In this document: in pieces, positions 8,126-17,824 of the stretch
Layout of the letters: each line of letters opens with the position of its first letter
Numbering within the stretch: the first letter of the stretch is position 1
From: Georgenia wutianyii
Lineage (GTDB): Bacteria > Actinomycetota > Actinomycetes > Actinomycetales > Actinomycetaceae
Assembly (NCBI RefSeq): GCF_006349365.1
Contig: NZ_CP040899.1
Location: 930,001-994,000, forward strand
Length of the DNA stretch: 64,000 nucleotides
Direction: 5' to 3'
Notes under the pieces: model-generated
Told to the model about the DNA's origin: nothing
What the model saw: only the letters and a program-made list of their open reading frames with translations
The model's database searches: none
Program-made: the position numbers and the translations under genes

Positions 8126-8557
8126 TCAGGCCTGCGGGGTGTCCTGCTCGATGGTCCGCGGGGTGTGGGAGACCTGGATCTTGCGCGGCTTGGCCTCCTC
8201 GGCCACCGGGATCGTCAGGGTGAGGACGCCGTCGGAGTAGTCGGCGTCGATGCGGTCCAGCGCGAGGCCGGCGCCGAGCACGAGCTGACGGGCGAACGTG
8301 CCGGTGGGGCGCTCGTGCGAGAGCCACTGGATGTCCTCGCCGGTGACGCTCGTGCGCTCGGCCCGGACGGTGAGCGTGCGGTCCTCGACGTCGATGTCGA
8401 TCGTCGACGGGTCGACTCCCGGCAGGTCGATCTGTGCGGTGAAGGACTCACCGCGGCGGTACAGGTCCAGCGGCATCGCGGCCGATGCGGGTGCCTGACG
8501 CAGGACGCTGTTGACCACGCGGTCCATGTCCCGCAGCGGGTCGGTGAAGAGTGCCAT
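8126..8557 (-). CDS. Hsp20/alpha-crystallin small heat-shock protein
   Basis: A 143-residue small chaperone. The alpha-crystallin domain spans about residues 35-130. It has the features FTAQIDLPGVDPSTIDIDVE, LTVRAERT, a conserved GTFARQLVL strand and the C-terminal GVLTLTIPVAE strand. Such proteins hold unfolding polypeptides in the cytoplasm without ATP. A strong ribosome site (GAAGGAGGG) lies just before the ATG. The upstream region carries a perfect CIRCE inverted repeat and a HAIR-like dyad, so the gene is predicted to be heat-inducible and repressed by HrcA and possibly HspR. Confidence 0.93.
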   Translation of the reverse strand: MALFTDPLRDMDRVVNSVLRQAPASAAMPLDLYRRGESFTAQIDLPGVDPSTIDIDVEDRTLTVRAERTSVTGEDIQWLSHERPTGTFARQLVLGAGLALDRIDADYSDGVLTLTIPVAEEAKPRKIQVSHTPRTIEQDTPQA

Positions 8558-8611
8558 GAATGTCCCTCCTTCGGTCCCAGGCGCCCGGGGTGGGACGCCG
8601 TCGAGGACAAT

Positions 8612-8640
8612 GCTGGCACTCGGGAGGCGAGAGTGCCAGC
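8612..8640. promoter_or_regulatory. CIRCE element (HrcA operator)
   Basis: GCTGGCACTC and GAGTGCCAGC are perfect 10-bp inverted arms separated by exactly nine bases. This matches the CIRCE layout TTAGCACTC-N9-GAGTGCTAA, the operator of the heat-shock repressor HrcA. It lies 55 bases upstream of the hsp20 ATG on the coding strand. Confidence 0.88.
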
Positions 8641-8662
8641 CGAGTTCGCCTGCCGCGAAAGA

Positions 8663-8683
8663 GTTGAGCCGAGCAGGCTCAAT
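8663..8683. promoter_or_regulatory. HAIR-like dyad (possible HspR operator)
   Basis: TTGAGCC-GAGCA-GGCTCAA is a perfect 7-bp inverted repeat. The outer TTGAG and CTCAA halves are nine bases apart, the same spacing as in the HspR box CTTGAGT-N7-ACTCAAG. It overlaps the stop codon of the EcsC-like gene and sits 23 bases upstream of the CIRCE element relative to hsp20. A weak terminator hairpin is an alternative reading. Confidence 0.5.
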
Positions 8684-9368
8684 TCATGGACTGACCTGCG
8701 GGGACGGGGCCGAGAGCGGCCCGGACCCCGGTGACCACCTGGTTCGACAGGCCGCGTCCGAGCATCCAGCCGACGACGGCGCCGACCCCGAAGGGAGCGA
8801 GCCGCCCGAGGAGCAGGGCGCCGGTCCGCTCGGTGGCCGAGCGCACGAGGCGCCGCGAGAGGCCCTTGTTCACGGCGCGGACCGTGCCCAGCGGCAGGCG
8901 ACCGAGGACACCGCGGCCCCAGTAGAGGCTGCTCACCCCGAGGTCGCCGGTGACCGCTCGCGCGCCGTCCTCACCGAGCAGCGCGCCCAGGACGAGGGTG
9001 CGGCGGCGGTCGGCGTCCTCGAGCGGCACGCCGTGGACGCGCGCGACGGAGCCGACGAAGGTCGTGCTCATGCGCAGGAACGTGCCGACGTTCGCGGCGG
9101 TGAGCACGGCGGCGATCCCGGTGCCCACGCCCGGCACCGCCGCGGTGAGGCCGACGGCGGCGCTCAGCGTCTTGACCCGCCGGCGGTAGCGGTGCTCGAG
9201 GATCGCGACGACGTCGGCGGCCGAGGCACGTGGGTGGCGGCGGGTGAGCCGCTCGACCTGGCGGCGTGAGCGCTCCTCCCCGGAGGCGACGGCGCGGTCG
9301 ACGAGCCGTTCGAGGAGGTTCGGGGCGGACTCGTCCTCGGTCTGGGCAGGCAGGGCGATCTGGGTCAT
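8679..9368 (-). CDS. EcsC-like membrane-associated protein
   Basis: A 229-residue protein with several moderately hydrophobic segments, rich in Gly, Ala and Val. The stretch TLSAAVGLTAAVPGVGTGIA (about residues 67-86) and a C-terminal LAPFGVGAVVGWMLGRGLSNQVV hydrophobic segment resemble EcsC-family proteins, which often carry PG-VG turns between amphipathic helices. The assignment is tentative. The ATG overlaps the OsmC gene stop by one base (TGATG), so the pair is probably co-transcribed. Its last codons overlap the HAIR-like dyad that precedes hsp20. No catalytic motif is seen. Confidence 0.55.
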   Translation of the reverse strand: MTQIALPAQTEDESAPNLLERLVDRAVASGEERSRRQVERLTRRHPRASAADVVAILEHRYRRRVKTLSAAVGLTAAVPGVGTGIAAVLTAANVGTFLRMSTTFVGSVARVHGVPLEDADRRRTLVLGALLGEDGARAVTGDLGVSSLYWGRGVLGRLPLGTVRAVNKGLSRRLVRSATERTGALLLGRLAPFGVGAVVGWMLGRGLSNQVVTGVRAALGPVPAGQSMN

Positions 9369-9823
9369 CAGCGCTCCCGGATGGGTTCGTCGGTCACCGT
9401 GAGGTCGTAGTCGGCCCCGGCCTTGAGTGTGCGCCCGACCGTGCACAGGCGCGCGGAGGTGCGCTCGACCCGCTCGGGCAGGGCGGCGCGCTTGCCCTCC
9501 TCGAGGTCGGCGAGGTCGAGGAGGAGCTCGACGGCGAGGTGCCCGTACCGGTTCTCGCCCTCGACGCCGGTGGAGGAGACGCCGACGACGGCGGGGAAGT
9601 CCTCACCGAGCCGGCTGCGCAGGACGTGGTCGGTCGACAGCGCGGTGCAGGTGGCCAGGGCGATCTTCAGCAGCTCACCGGGGGAGAAGACGCCCTCGGT
9701 GTCGCCGCTGCCGATGCGCACCTGCGCCCCGCGCTCGTTGCGGGCGACGTACACGGGCCCGCCCTGTCGTTCGGCCCACAGCGCGCGGGCAGCGGGTTCG
9801 TCCTGGGTCGTCGTGTCGCTCAT
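9368..9823 (-). CDS. OsmC-family peroxiredoxin-like protein
   Basis: A 151-residue OsmC/Ohr-fold protein. The two redox cysteines expected of the family are present: C59 in LATCTALS and C127 in ARLCTVGRTL. The segment FSPGELLKIALATC is the standard lead-in to the first cysteine. OsmC proteins detoxify organic hydroperoxides through a Cys-Cys cycle. The substrate class (OsmC against Ohr) cannot be fixed by eye. It is followed by the EcsC-like gene with a one-base overlap. No strong ribosome site is visible before the ATG. Confidence 0.88.
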   Translation of the reverse strand: MSDTTTQDEPAARALWAERQGGPVYVARNERGAQVRIGSGDTEGVFSPGELLKIALATCTALSTDHVLRSRLGEDFPAVVGVSSTGVEGENRYGHLAVELLLDLADLEEGKRAALPERVERTSARLCTVGRTLKAGADYDLTVTDEPIRER

Positions 9824-9868
9824 GCCCCGATCGTGGCACGGGGCGCACCGGCCCGCCGCTCGCAGGGC

Positions 9869-12352
9869 TCAGCGGACCGGGTCGACGGCGGCCGGGCGGG
9901 AGCCGGGGAGCAGGGACCGGAGGTGGGTGGTGCCGTCGGCCGGCAGGAGCGCTGCACCCAGCCGCCGACCGCGGGGAGTGTGGCGGCGGCGCCAGTCGAG
10001 GACCGTGCGCACGTCCTCGCCCATCGTCCCGAGGGAGGGCGGGCGAGGGGCGTAGCGGGCGGCCTCGAGCCGGGCGGAGGCGCGGGTGAGCGCCTCGAGC
10101 GTGGGCGGGTCGGCGGCGAGCTCGCGCGCGTAGTGGTCGCGCAGCCCGCGGGGCGTGGCCGCCTCGTCCGGTGGGGGAACGCCGAGGTCGGCGAGCCCGG
10201 TGACGAGGCCCGCCCACTCGCCCTCGATCTGTTGGGTCACGTCGGGGCCGTGACGCAGCCGCCACCGCCGCCAGGCCCCGGCCAGCGGGACGACGGACAG
10301 GAGCGCGGCCAGACCGGCGAGCCCGAGGGCCACCTGCCCCACCGTCCGCCCGTTGCGGTCCCACCACCCCAGCGACGTGCCGCCGCCGCGCGGGTCGAGC
10401 GCGTCCACGGCCGCCGCGGACGGGGTCGGCCGCCCGGCGGTGGGGTCGGCACCGACCGTGGGCACCTCCTCCTCGTTGCCCGGGGTGGCGTAGAACGGCG
10501 CCGACCCGGCGCGGGAGCTCGGCGTCGGCTCGAAGCGCGTCCAGCCGAGCCCGTTGACGTAGAGCTCGGGCCAGGCGTGGGCGTCGGAGGCCACGACGGT
10601 GCGGGTGCCGTCCAGGCCCTCGCTGCCCGGCAGGAAGCCGACGGCGAGCCGGGCGGGGATGCCGGTGGCCCGGGCGAGCATGACCATCGCGGTGGCGAAC
10701 TGGGTGCAGTAGCCCTGCTTGGTCTCCAGGAAGTGGGACAGCGGGTCGAGCGGCTCGCCGTCGGGACCCGCGACGGGGTCGGCGAGGGTGAGGGAGTAGG
10801 TGAAGTCCGGTCCGCGCAGGTAGCGCTGGATCTCCAGCGCGATCTCGACCTGGTTGGTCAGCCCTGCGGTGATCTCGGTGGCCAGCGCGCGGACCCGGTC
10901 GGCGGACCGCGGGTCGACGTGGAGGGCGTCGTCCGCGGCGTCGACACCCCAGAACGTGCGCACCGCCGTGCCGTCCGGCGCGACGATCTCGACGCTGCCG
11001 TCCGTGAACGGGCGTTGGCGGGTCCCGTCGGGCTGGACGAACTCGACCGGCTGTCCGTCGCGGGACAGGTGCATCTCCCAGCCCCCGCCGTCCTCCTGGA
11101 CCTCCGTGACGGGCACGACGTCGAGCAGGCGCTGCGGCGGGGCGCCGACGCTGTCCGGCAGCGTCGTCAGGGGCCCGAGCTTGAGGTAGGAGGCCTCGTA
11201 GGTGCGTGGCGCCGCCTCCACCCCGACCGCCTCGCTCACCGGGTCCCACGTCCAGGGGACGTCCCCGAGGTCGACCGCGCTCGTCGGGTAGGGCACGGCG
11301 AGCTGGGGGGCGCGCATGCCGTTCTGGGTGACGGTGACGGTCTGGGTGGAGACCTCGACGCCGTGTGCGGCGAGGAACAGCTGCGTGGGGGTGCGGACCT
11401 CGGTGTCCCCGGGGCCCGCGACGGACTCGGCCGGGTACCACCGGCCGTCGGCGTAGTGGGTGGTGGCGCTGACGCGCAGCGGTGGGGGAGCGGGGTCGTC
11501 GGTGCGGTAGCGCAGCACCGGCGCGGTCGACCGGTCGGCAAGGTCCTCGGCGAGGTCGAGGGTGTCGGTGAAGCTCACCGAGCCGGCCTGCGGGTCCCCG
11601 GCCCGGTCCAGGAGCACGGTCGGTGGCAGGTGGGGCAGCGCCCCGGGCAGGACGACGGCGAGGACGAGCGCGGACAGCCCCATGACGCGCGCCGTCACCG
11701 ACAGCCGGTGCAGCCCGCCGCTCGTGACGGCGCCGCTGTCGACCGTCGTCACCGTCGAGCGTGCCTGTGCGCGCGCGAGGGTGCGACGGCCCTGCTGGGT
11801 GAGCAGGAGCAGCCAGGCGGCAGCGGCGAGGAGGAAGTAGCGCGGGTCCAGGGCCGTGCCCGTGCTCGAGGCGGTGGCGGCGGAGACGAGCAGGAGCGGG
11901 ACCCCGGCGACGGCCGCGGCCCGGAACGTCACCCCGACCGCCTCGACGAGCAGGGCGAGCAGCCCGGTGCCGGCGAGGACGAGGAGCACGAGCCCCGGCG
12001 TCGCGGGAGCGGGCACGGCGTAGTGCTGGATCGTGTCCACGCCCTGGACCGCGAGGGTGCTCAGCGCGGTGACGGCCGACTCTCCCGGCCGCTGCTCCTG
12101 GGCCCACACCGCCAGGCCGCTGGTGAGGGCGAGGAGCTGGGCCAGCAGGACGAGCCACGCGGGCACCCGGGCGGCGCGCACGAGGGAGCCGACGACGACG
12201 AGGAGCAGGAGCAGCGCGACGAGCGGCACCGTCCACGGGCGGGTGGACAGCAGGCCGCCGATCGGCCACGTGACGGCGAGGACCGCGCCCACCGCGAGCA
12301 GGGAGTCCACCCACCGTCCGCGGGCCACGGCGGCGGGCCAGTCGGCGGTCAT
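9869..12352 (-). CDS. TgpA-type transglutaminase membrane protein
   Basis: An 827-residue protein. The N-terminal third has about six to seven membrane segments (DUF3488/TgpA N-terminal domain). It is followed by a large extracytoplasmic region holding a transglutaminase-like core with the catalytic Cys in TKQGYCTQFATAM, His in SDAHAWPELYV and an Asp-type position near LGWTRFEPTP. A further membrane segment (about residue 660-690) and a C-terminal DUF4129-like tail follow. TgpA proteins are linked to cell-envelope maintenance and pair with MoxR and DUF58. The start overlaps the DUF58 stop (ATGA), making this the last gene of a three-gene operon. Confidence 0.93.
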   Translation of the reverse strand: MTADWPAAVARGRWVDSLLAVGAVLAVTWPIGGLLSTRPWTVPLVALLLLLVVVGSLVRAARVPAWLVLLAQLLALTSGLAVWAQEQRPGESAVTALSTLAVQGVDTIQHYAVPAPATPGLVLLVLAGTGLLALLVEAVGVTFRAAAVAGVPLLLVSAATASSTGTALDPRYFLLAAAAWLLLLTQQGRRTLARAQARSTVTTVDSGAVTSGGLHRLSVTARVMGLSALVLAVVLPGALPHLPPTVLLDRAGDPQAGSVSFTDTLDLAEDLADRSTAPVLRYRTDDPAPPPLRVSATTHYADGRWYPAESVAGPGDTEVRTPTQLFLAAHGVEVSTQTVTVTQNGMRAPQLAVPYPTSAVDLGDVPWTWDPVSEAVGVEAAPRTYEASYLKLGPLTTLPDSVGAPPQRLLDVVPVTEVQEDGGGWEMHLSRDGQPVEFVQPDGTRQRPFTDGSVEIVAPDGTAVRTFWGVDAADDALHVDPRSADRVRALATEITAGLTNQVEIALEIQRYLRGPDFTYSLTLADPVAGPDGEPLDPLSHFLETKQGYCTQFATAMVMLARATGIPARLAVGFLPGSEGLDGTRTVVASDAHAWPELYVNGLGWTRFEPTPSSRAGSAPFYATPGNEEEVPTVGADPTAGRPTPSAAAVDALDPRGGGTSLGWWDRNGRTVGQVALGLAGLAALLSVVPLAGAWRRWRLRHGPDVTQQIEGEWAGLVTGLADLGVPPPDEAATPRGLRDHYARELAADPPTLEALTRASARLEAARYAPRPPSLGTMGEDVRTVLDWRRRHTPRGRRLGAALLPADGTTHLRSLLPGSRPAAVDPVR

Positions 12353-13589
12353 CGCAGCCCCGCCGGGACGCCCGGCCGCAGCCCGTCCAGGCCGCGCGTG
12401 GCCACGGCCCAGGCAGCCGCGACGGTCTCGCCCTGGCGCACCGTGCGGGTGCGCCACCCGGCCGCGGTGAACAGGGGGGCGAGAGGGCCGTCGTCGGCGC
12501 GCGGGGAGGGCAGGACGTCGGCGAAGGACGGGGTGTCGAGGACGAGGGCCACCCCCAGGCTCCCGGGGGAGCGGACCGCGGGGAGCGTGAGGACCGTCTC
12601 GGGGTCGCGGTCGGCGACGACGGCGACGACGACGGCGCCCTCGGAGGTGAGCGCGTGCGCCTCGCGCACGTGGGTGGTGAGGTCGCGGGCGGTGGGCTCG
12701 ACGACGGCGAGCTCGCGCAGGAGGGTGCCCAGCTGGGTGGCGGACGGGTCTCCCGCGCCGACGACGTGGACCGCGTAGCCGTCCTGCGCGAGGTGCACCG
12801 CGACCGACGCGACGGCGCGCACCGCCCACTCGAAGGCCTCCGCGGCGTGCCGGTACGCCGCGGCGCGCGGGTCGAGGAGGAGGACGGCGCGGCGGCGCGC
12901 CGGACGGTCCTCCTGGCGCACCATGAGCTCGCCACGGTGCGCGGTGGTCGGCCAGTGCACACGGCGCAGGTCGTCACCGTCCCGGTAGGCGCGGATGCTC
13001 ACGTCGTCCTCCCCGTGGAGGGCGACCATGTGCGGCACCTGCCCCTCGCGGCCCACCCCGCCCCCGCGGACCCGGTCCGCGCCGAGGGGCTCGATGCGCG
13101 GCAGGACGAGGACCTGCCCGGCGCCGGGCAGCGCGAGGGTGGCGGTCGTCAGCCCGAACGGGTCGTGGCGCTCCAGCCGCAGCGGACCGAGCTTGTGGGC
13201 GCCGCGGAACGGTGAGGAGACCGTGTAGGTGACGAGGTGCCGCTCACCGGGGTCCATCCGCGGCAGGAGGAAGCGGTGGGGGGCGCCGAGCAGCGGGTCG
13301 ACCTGCTCCTCGGCGACCTGGAGCGGGCTGAGCCGCTGGCCGCGCCCGCGGAAGGAGAGCTCGACGCGGGCCGGCTGGTCCGGGGCGACGAGCGCGGGGT
13401 CGACGAGCCGCTGGAAGGTCACCGGCGGCGCGGGACGCCACCCGACGAGGACGGCGAGCACCGGCAGGCAGACGAGGAGCACGCCCGCCCGGGTGATGTC
13501 CGGGAAGCCGAGCAGCGTGCCGAGCGCGACGACCACCACCCCCAGCGCGAGGAAGACCTGTCCTCGGCCGGTGAGGCGCGGTCGTCGGC

Positions 13590-13593
<4 letters not shown>
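12349..13593 (-). CDS. DUF58 domain protein (cluster 2)
   Basis: A 414-residue DUF58 protein with two N-terminal membrane segments (about residues 12-50), a beta-rich middle, and the DUF58 core. The core is marked by RAYRDGDDLRRVHWPTTAHR, LMVRQED and the VWA-like strand AVLLLDPRAA. It is the partner of the MoxR ATPase encoded just upstream, with four-base overlaps on both sides. It is distinct in sequence from the DUF58 protein at 183-1517, so the two systems are paralogues and not a recent duplication. Confidence 0.9.
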
Positions 13594-14543
<950 letters not shown>

Positions 14544-14596
14544 TCCCCGATCCTCCCCCATGGACAGCCGTCCTGCCGGGGGAACCGGGTGGCGGG

Positions 14597-15091
14597 TCAG
14601 CGGCCGGCGAGGTACTCCAGGCCGATCCTGCGCTCGACGGCGAGGACCTTGTCGACGGCGTCGGCGGCGGCCTTCTCGATCGGCTTCCCGAAGAGCGGGA
14701 TCGAGGCGGTGACGTCGCCGGAGTAGGACTGGGCGGCGCCCTCGCCGGCGGGGGTGAGTGACATCCGGCCGTTGACCCGCACCGGGACGCCGGCGATGTC
14801 GAGCGCCAGGGTGCCGCTGCGGCTGCCGTCGGCCTGCGGGGCGCCCCACGCCTCGACGAGCCGCACGTCCAGGCTCTGCCCGACGAGCGAGCGGAAGCGC
14901 GAGGGCACCTGGTCGGTCGGCATCTTGCGGCGGGTGGTGACGGTGAACGCCTCGCCCTCACGCAGGATCTCGCACGAGGCGTCGAGGGCGCCGGACGCCT
15001 CGATCTTGCGGCGGACGAAGCCGTCGTCGGCGAGCATCGCGGCCACCGCTCGCACGTCGGCCGGGTAGTCGATCGTCGCGTCGAAGCGCAC
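14597..15091 (-). CDS. DUF2505 family protein (SRPBCC-like)
   Basis: A 164-residue protein matching the actinobacterial DUF2505 family, whose fold resembles the START/SRPBCC lipid-binding superfamily. Recognisable features are the N-terminal FDATIDYPADVRAVAAMLAD and the C-terminal segment SIPLFGKPIEKAAADAVDKV. It is read from GTG with a good ribosome site (GGAGGAATGCACA). It lies 53 bases upstream of moxR on the same strand, so co-transcription is possible but coupling is not. No catalytic residues can be named. Confidence 0.85.
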   Translation of the reverse strand: MRFDATIDYPADVRAVAAMLADDGFVRRKIEASGALDASCEILREGEAFTVTTRRKMPTDQVPSRFRSLVGQSLDVRLVEAWGAPQADGSRSGTLALDIAGVPVRVNGRMSLTPAGEGAAQSYSGDVTASIPLFGKPIEKAAADAVDKVLAVERRIGLEYLAGR

Positions 15092-15183
15092 TGTGCATTC
15101 CTCCAGTCGGTGGGAGGTCCCAGCCTAGCCGCCGCGCCGCGCGGGCGCCGGGTTCGCGGCGGGCCGCGCTATACGCTGGCAGG

Positions 15184-16641
15184 GTGTCGACGCTCAGCGA
15201 ACTCATCCAGGACAGGTCGCGGCTGGACCCGCACAGCATCGAGTGGCTCCACCAGCTCGTCGGTGACTGGCAGGTCGTCTCGGACCTCTCGTTCGCCGAC
15301 CTCCTCCTGTGCATCCCGATGGGCGAGGAGGACTTCCTCATCGTCGCCCACTGCCGTCCCTCGACCGGGGCCACCGTCTACTACGAGGACGTCGTCGGCC
15401 GGCTCATCCCCGCGGGACGCCGCCGCCTGCTGCGCCAGGCGATGGAGCGCCAGGTCCCGGTCCGGGCGACCGAGCCGCGCTGGATCGGCTCCCACGCCGT
15501 GCGTGAGGACGCGATCCCCGTCGTCCACGAGGGCAGGACCATCGCCGTCGTCTCCCGCCAGGCGAACCTCGGCATCACCCGCACCTCCAGCCGGCTGGAG
15601 CTCAACTACGTCGAGGCCGCCGACGCGATCTGCGCGATGGTCGCCCGCGGGGAGTTCCCCCAGCCCGAGACCCCGTCGGGCTCGCGGCGCGGCGCCCCGC
15701 GCGTGGGGGACGGCCTGTTCCGCCTCGGCCTGGACGGCGAGGTGCTCTACGCCAGCCCGAACGCACTGTCGTGCTTCCACCGGCTCGGGATCATCGGTGA
15801 CCTCACCGGAAAGGTGCTCGTCGAGGCCGTCACCGAGGTCATCGACGGCGAGGGCCCGGTCGACGAGTCGCTGCCCGTCGTCATGACCGGCAAGGCGGCA
15901 TGGCGCTCGGAGATCGAGGCGCACGGCGTCGTCGTCTCCTTCCGCGCGATCCCCATCACGGAGAACGGTCAGCGGCGCGGGGCGGTGCTCCTGTGCCGCG
16001 ACGTCACCGAGGTGCGCCGTCAGGAGCTCGAGCTGCTCACCAAGGACGCGACGATCCGCGAGATCCACCACCGGGTGAAGAACAACCTCCAGACCGTGGC
16101 CGCGGTGCTGCGTCTCCAGTCGCGCCGCTCGGGCAGCGAGGAGGTCCGCGAGGCCCTCGGCGAGGCGATCCGTCGCGTCTCGACGATCGCCCTCGTCCAC
16201 GACATGCTCTCCCAGATCATCGACGAGATCGTCGACTTCGACGCCCTGTTCGTCCGGGTGCTGCGCCTGTCGGCGGACGTCGCGGCGGGCGAGGGGCAGG
16301 TGCGCACCGAGGTGTGCGGCAGCTTCGGTCAGGTGCCGGCCGACGACGCGACGGCGCTCGCCGTCGTGCTCACCGAGCTCGTCACCAACGCCGTCCAGCA
16401 CGGGCTCGGGCCCGAGGGCGGCACCGTGGTCGTCACCGCGGACCGCGAGGGCGAGCAGCTCTCCGTCACCGTGCGCGACGACGGCAAGGGCATGGAGGAG
16501 GGCAGCGTCCTCGGTGGCCTCGGCACCCAGATCGTCTCCACGCTCGTGCGCGGGGAGCTCGGCGGGACCATCGAGTGGCTGCCGGCTCCCGGCGGCGGGA
16601 CCGAGGTCGCCGTGCGGGCCCGGATCGCCGAGGCCCGCTGA
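15184..16641 (+). CDS. pdtaS: PdtaS-like sensor histidine kinase
   Basis: A 485-residue soluble kinase with an N-terminal GAF-like sensor (about residues 1-150), a PAS-like domain (about 175-280) and a HisKA_2 dimerisation domain. The phospho-acceptor motif EIHHRVKNNLQTVAAVLRLQ is at about 294-313. The HATPase_c domain shows ELVTNAVQHG (N box) and VRDDGKGM (G1). This layout matches mycobacterial PdtaS (Rv3220c), which senses cytosolic signals and phosphorylates the ANTAR antiterminator PdtaR. No PdtaR is encoded nearby in the window. No membrane segments are present. It is divergent from the DUF2505 gene. Confidence 0.9.
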   Translation: MSTLSELIQDRSRLDPHSIEWLHQLVGDWQVVSDLSFADLLLCIPMGEEDFLIVAHCRPSTGATVYYEDVVGRLIPAGRRRLLRQAMERQVPVRATEPRWIGSHAVREDAIPVVHEGRTIAVVSRQANLGITRTSSRLELNYVEAADAICAMVARGEFPQPETPSGSRRGAPRVGDGLFRLGLDGEVLYASPNALSCFHRLGIIGDLTGKVLVEAVTEVIDGEGPVDESLPVVMTGKAAWRSEIEAHGVVVSFRAIPITENGQRRGAVLLCRDVTEVRRQELELLTKDATIREIHHRVKNNLQTVAAVLRLQSRRSGSEEVREALGEAIRRVSTIALVHDMLSQIIDEIVDFDALFVRVLRLSADVAAGEGQVRTEVCGSFGQVPADDATALAVVLTELVTNAVQHGLGPEGGTVVVTADREGEQLSVTVRDDGKGMEEGSVLGGLGTQIVSTLVRGELGGTIEWLPAPGGGTEVAVRARIAEAR

Positions 16642-16665
16642 GGCGGCTCGCCCGCCGCGTCCCGC

Positions 16666-17334
16666 TCAGTCGCCGTCGGGTGCCTGGCTGCGCTGCCGGC
16701 GCTCGCGCCCGCGGCGGCCGGTGCGGCTCCACAGGAACCACGCGACGGCGAGCACGATGCCCGCGATGACGACGAGCTGGAGGATGCCGGTGTACTCCTC
16801 CACCACGTGCCACCGCTCGCCGAGGTAGTACCCGGCGAGGACGAGGACCGTGTTCCAGATCGCCGAGCCCGCTGTCGTCAGCCCGAGGAAGACCGGGAGG
16901 CTCATCCGCTCGATGCCGGCGGGGATGGAGATGAGGCTGCGGAAGATCGGCAGCATCCGCCCGAAGAAGACGGCCTTGGTGCCGTGGCGCTGGAACCAGC
17001 GGTCGGTGGCGTCGACGTCGCGGGAGTCGACGAGCGGCAGCCGGTCGGCAATGGCCCGCAGCCGGCGCAGCCCGAGCGCGGCACCCAGCCCGTAGAGGGT
17101 GAGCGCGCCGACGACCGAGCCGGCGATCGTCCAGAGGATGACGCTGACGAGGCCGAGCTCACCCTGGCTGGCGGTGAAGCCGGCGAGCGGGAGGATGACC
17201 TCGCTGGGGATCGGCGGGAAGAGGTTCTCCAGGGCGATCGCGAGGGCCGCGCCGGGCCCGCCGAGGGTCTCCATGAGGGAGACCGCGTAGTCGGCGACCC
17301 CGGAGAAGAGGCCCCCGTCGTCGGCGGCGGACAC
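16666..17334 (-). CDS. DedA-family (SNARE-associated) membrane protein
   Basis: A 222-residue integral membrane protein of the DedA/VTT family, whose members include polyprenyl-phosphate and phospholipid transporters. Family motifs are ALENLFPPIPSEVILPLAGF (about residues 30-49), FFGRMLPIFRSLISIPAG (the conserved F/GR...P..R.....AG signature) and a C-terminal hydrophobic anchor followed by a very basic tail. The GTG at 17334 is chosen because it fits family length; other in-frame GTGs up to 35 bases upstream have poorer ribosome sites. It is 59 bases downstream of whiB1 on the same strand and converges with pdtaS. Confidence 0.9.
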   Translation of the reverse strand: MSAADDGGLFSGVADYAVSLMETLGGPGAALAIALENLFPPIPSEVILPLAGFTASQGELGLVSVILWTIAGSVVGALTLYGLGAALGLRRLRAIADRLPLVDSRDVDATDRWFQRHGTKAVFFGRMLPIFRSLISIPAGIERMSLPVFLGLTTAGSAIWNTVLVLAGYYLGERWHVVEEYTGILQLVVIAGIVLAVAWFLWSRTGRRGRERRQRSQAPDGD

Positions 17335-17393
17335 CGAGGAAGCCCCCGGCGTCGCGAGGGACACCGGGGGCACGCTCAGTGCGGCGAGGGGAG

Positions 17394-17642
17394 TCAGGAC
17401 GCGCGCCGGGCTCGGGCGGTGCGGCGCTTGAGAGCGCGCCGCTCGTCCTCGGACAGGCCGCCCCACACCCCGGCGTCCTGACCGTTCTCCAGGGCCCACT
17501 TGAGGCAGGTGTCCACGACGGGGCACCGGCGGCAGACCACCTTGGCCTCCTCGATCTGCAGGAGAGCGGGGCCGGTGTTGCCGATCGGGAAGAAGAGCTC
17601 GGGGTCCTCGGTCAGGCAAGCGGCGGTGTGGCGCCAGTCCAT
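17394..17642 (-). CDS. whiB1: WhiB1-type Fe-S transcriptional regulator
   Basis: An 82-residue WhiB-family protein. The four cluster-binding cysteines are C9, C37, C40 and C46 (CxxC plus flanking), followed by the GVWGG turn at residues 58-62 and the basic tail RRALKRRTARARR. Near-complete match in length and pattern to WhiB1/WblE, an essential nitric-oxide-responsive regulator that binds sigma factor region 4. A clear ribosome site (AAGGAG) precedes the ATG. The 182-base upstream region separates it from a divergent membrane-protein gene and must carry its promoter, although no operator stands out. Confidence 0.95.
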   Translation of the reverse strand: MDWRHTAACLTEDPELFFPIGNTGPALLQIEEAKVVCRRCPVVDTCLKWALENGQDAGVWGGLSEDERRALKRRTARARRAS

Positions 17643-17824
17643 GAATGAAACTCCTTCTTGGGCGCGTGCGGACCGCCTGATGGAGCAAGGGGGGCGGTCC
17701 GGGAGAATGACTGTGCACCACCTTCACACGACGGCCCGTGCCGGGACAAGGGTTCGGCGGAGGTCAACCACCTCCCGGGGGGAGTGGCCTTCGTCACACG
17801 GATGTAGGACGTACGCTCAGGACC

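Noticed and set aside
9675..12977. Long alternative frame on the minus strand across the transglutaminase gene
   Set aside because: Arg/Pro-rich low-complexity product with no domain. The frame at 9869-12352 carries the complete transglutaminase motifs.
17334..17727. N-terminal extension of the DedA protein up to the whiB1 region
   Set aside because: The extra codons overlap whiB1 in another frame and contain no family-like sequence.
17710..17735. CRP site upstream of whiB1 (TGTGCACC...TTCACA)
   Set aside because: The arms are one base too far apart for the TGTGA-N6-TCACA layout and the left half lacks the A.
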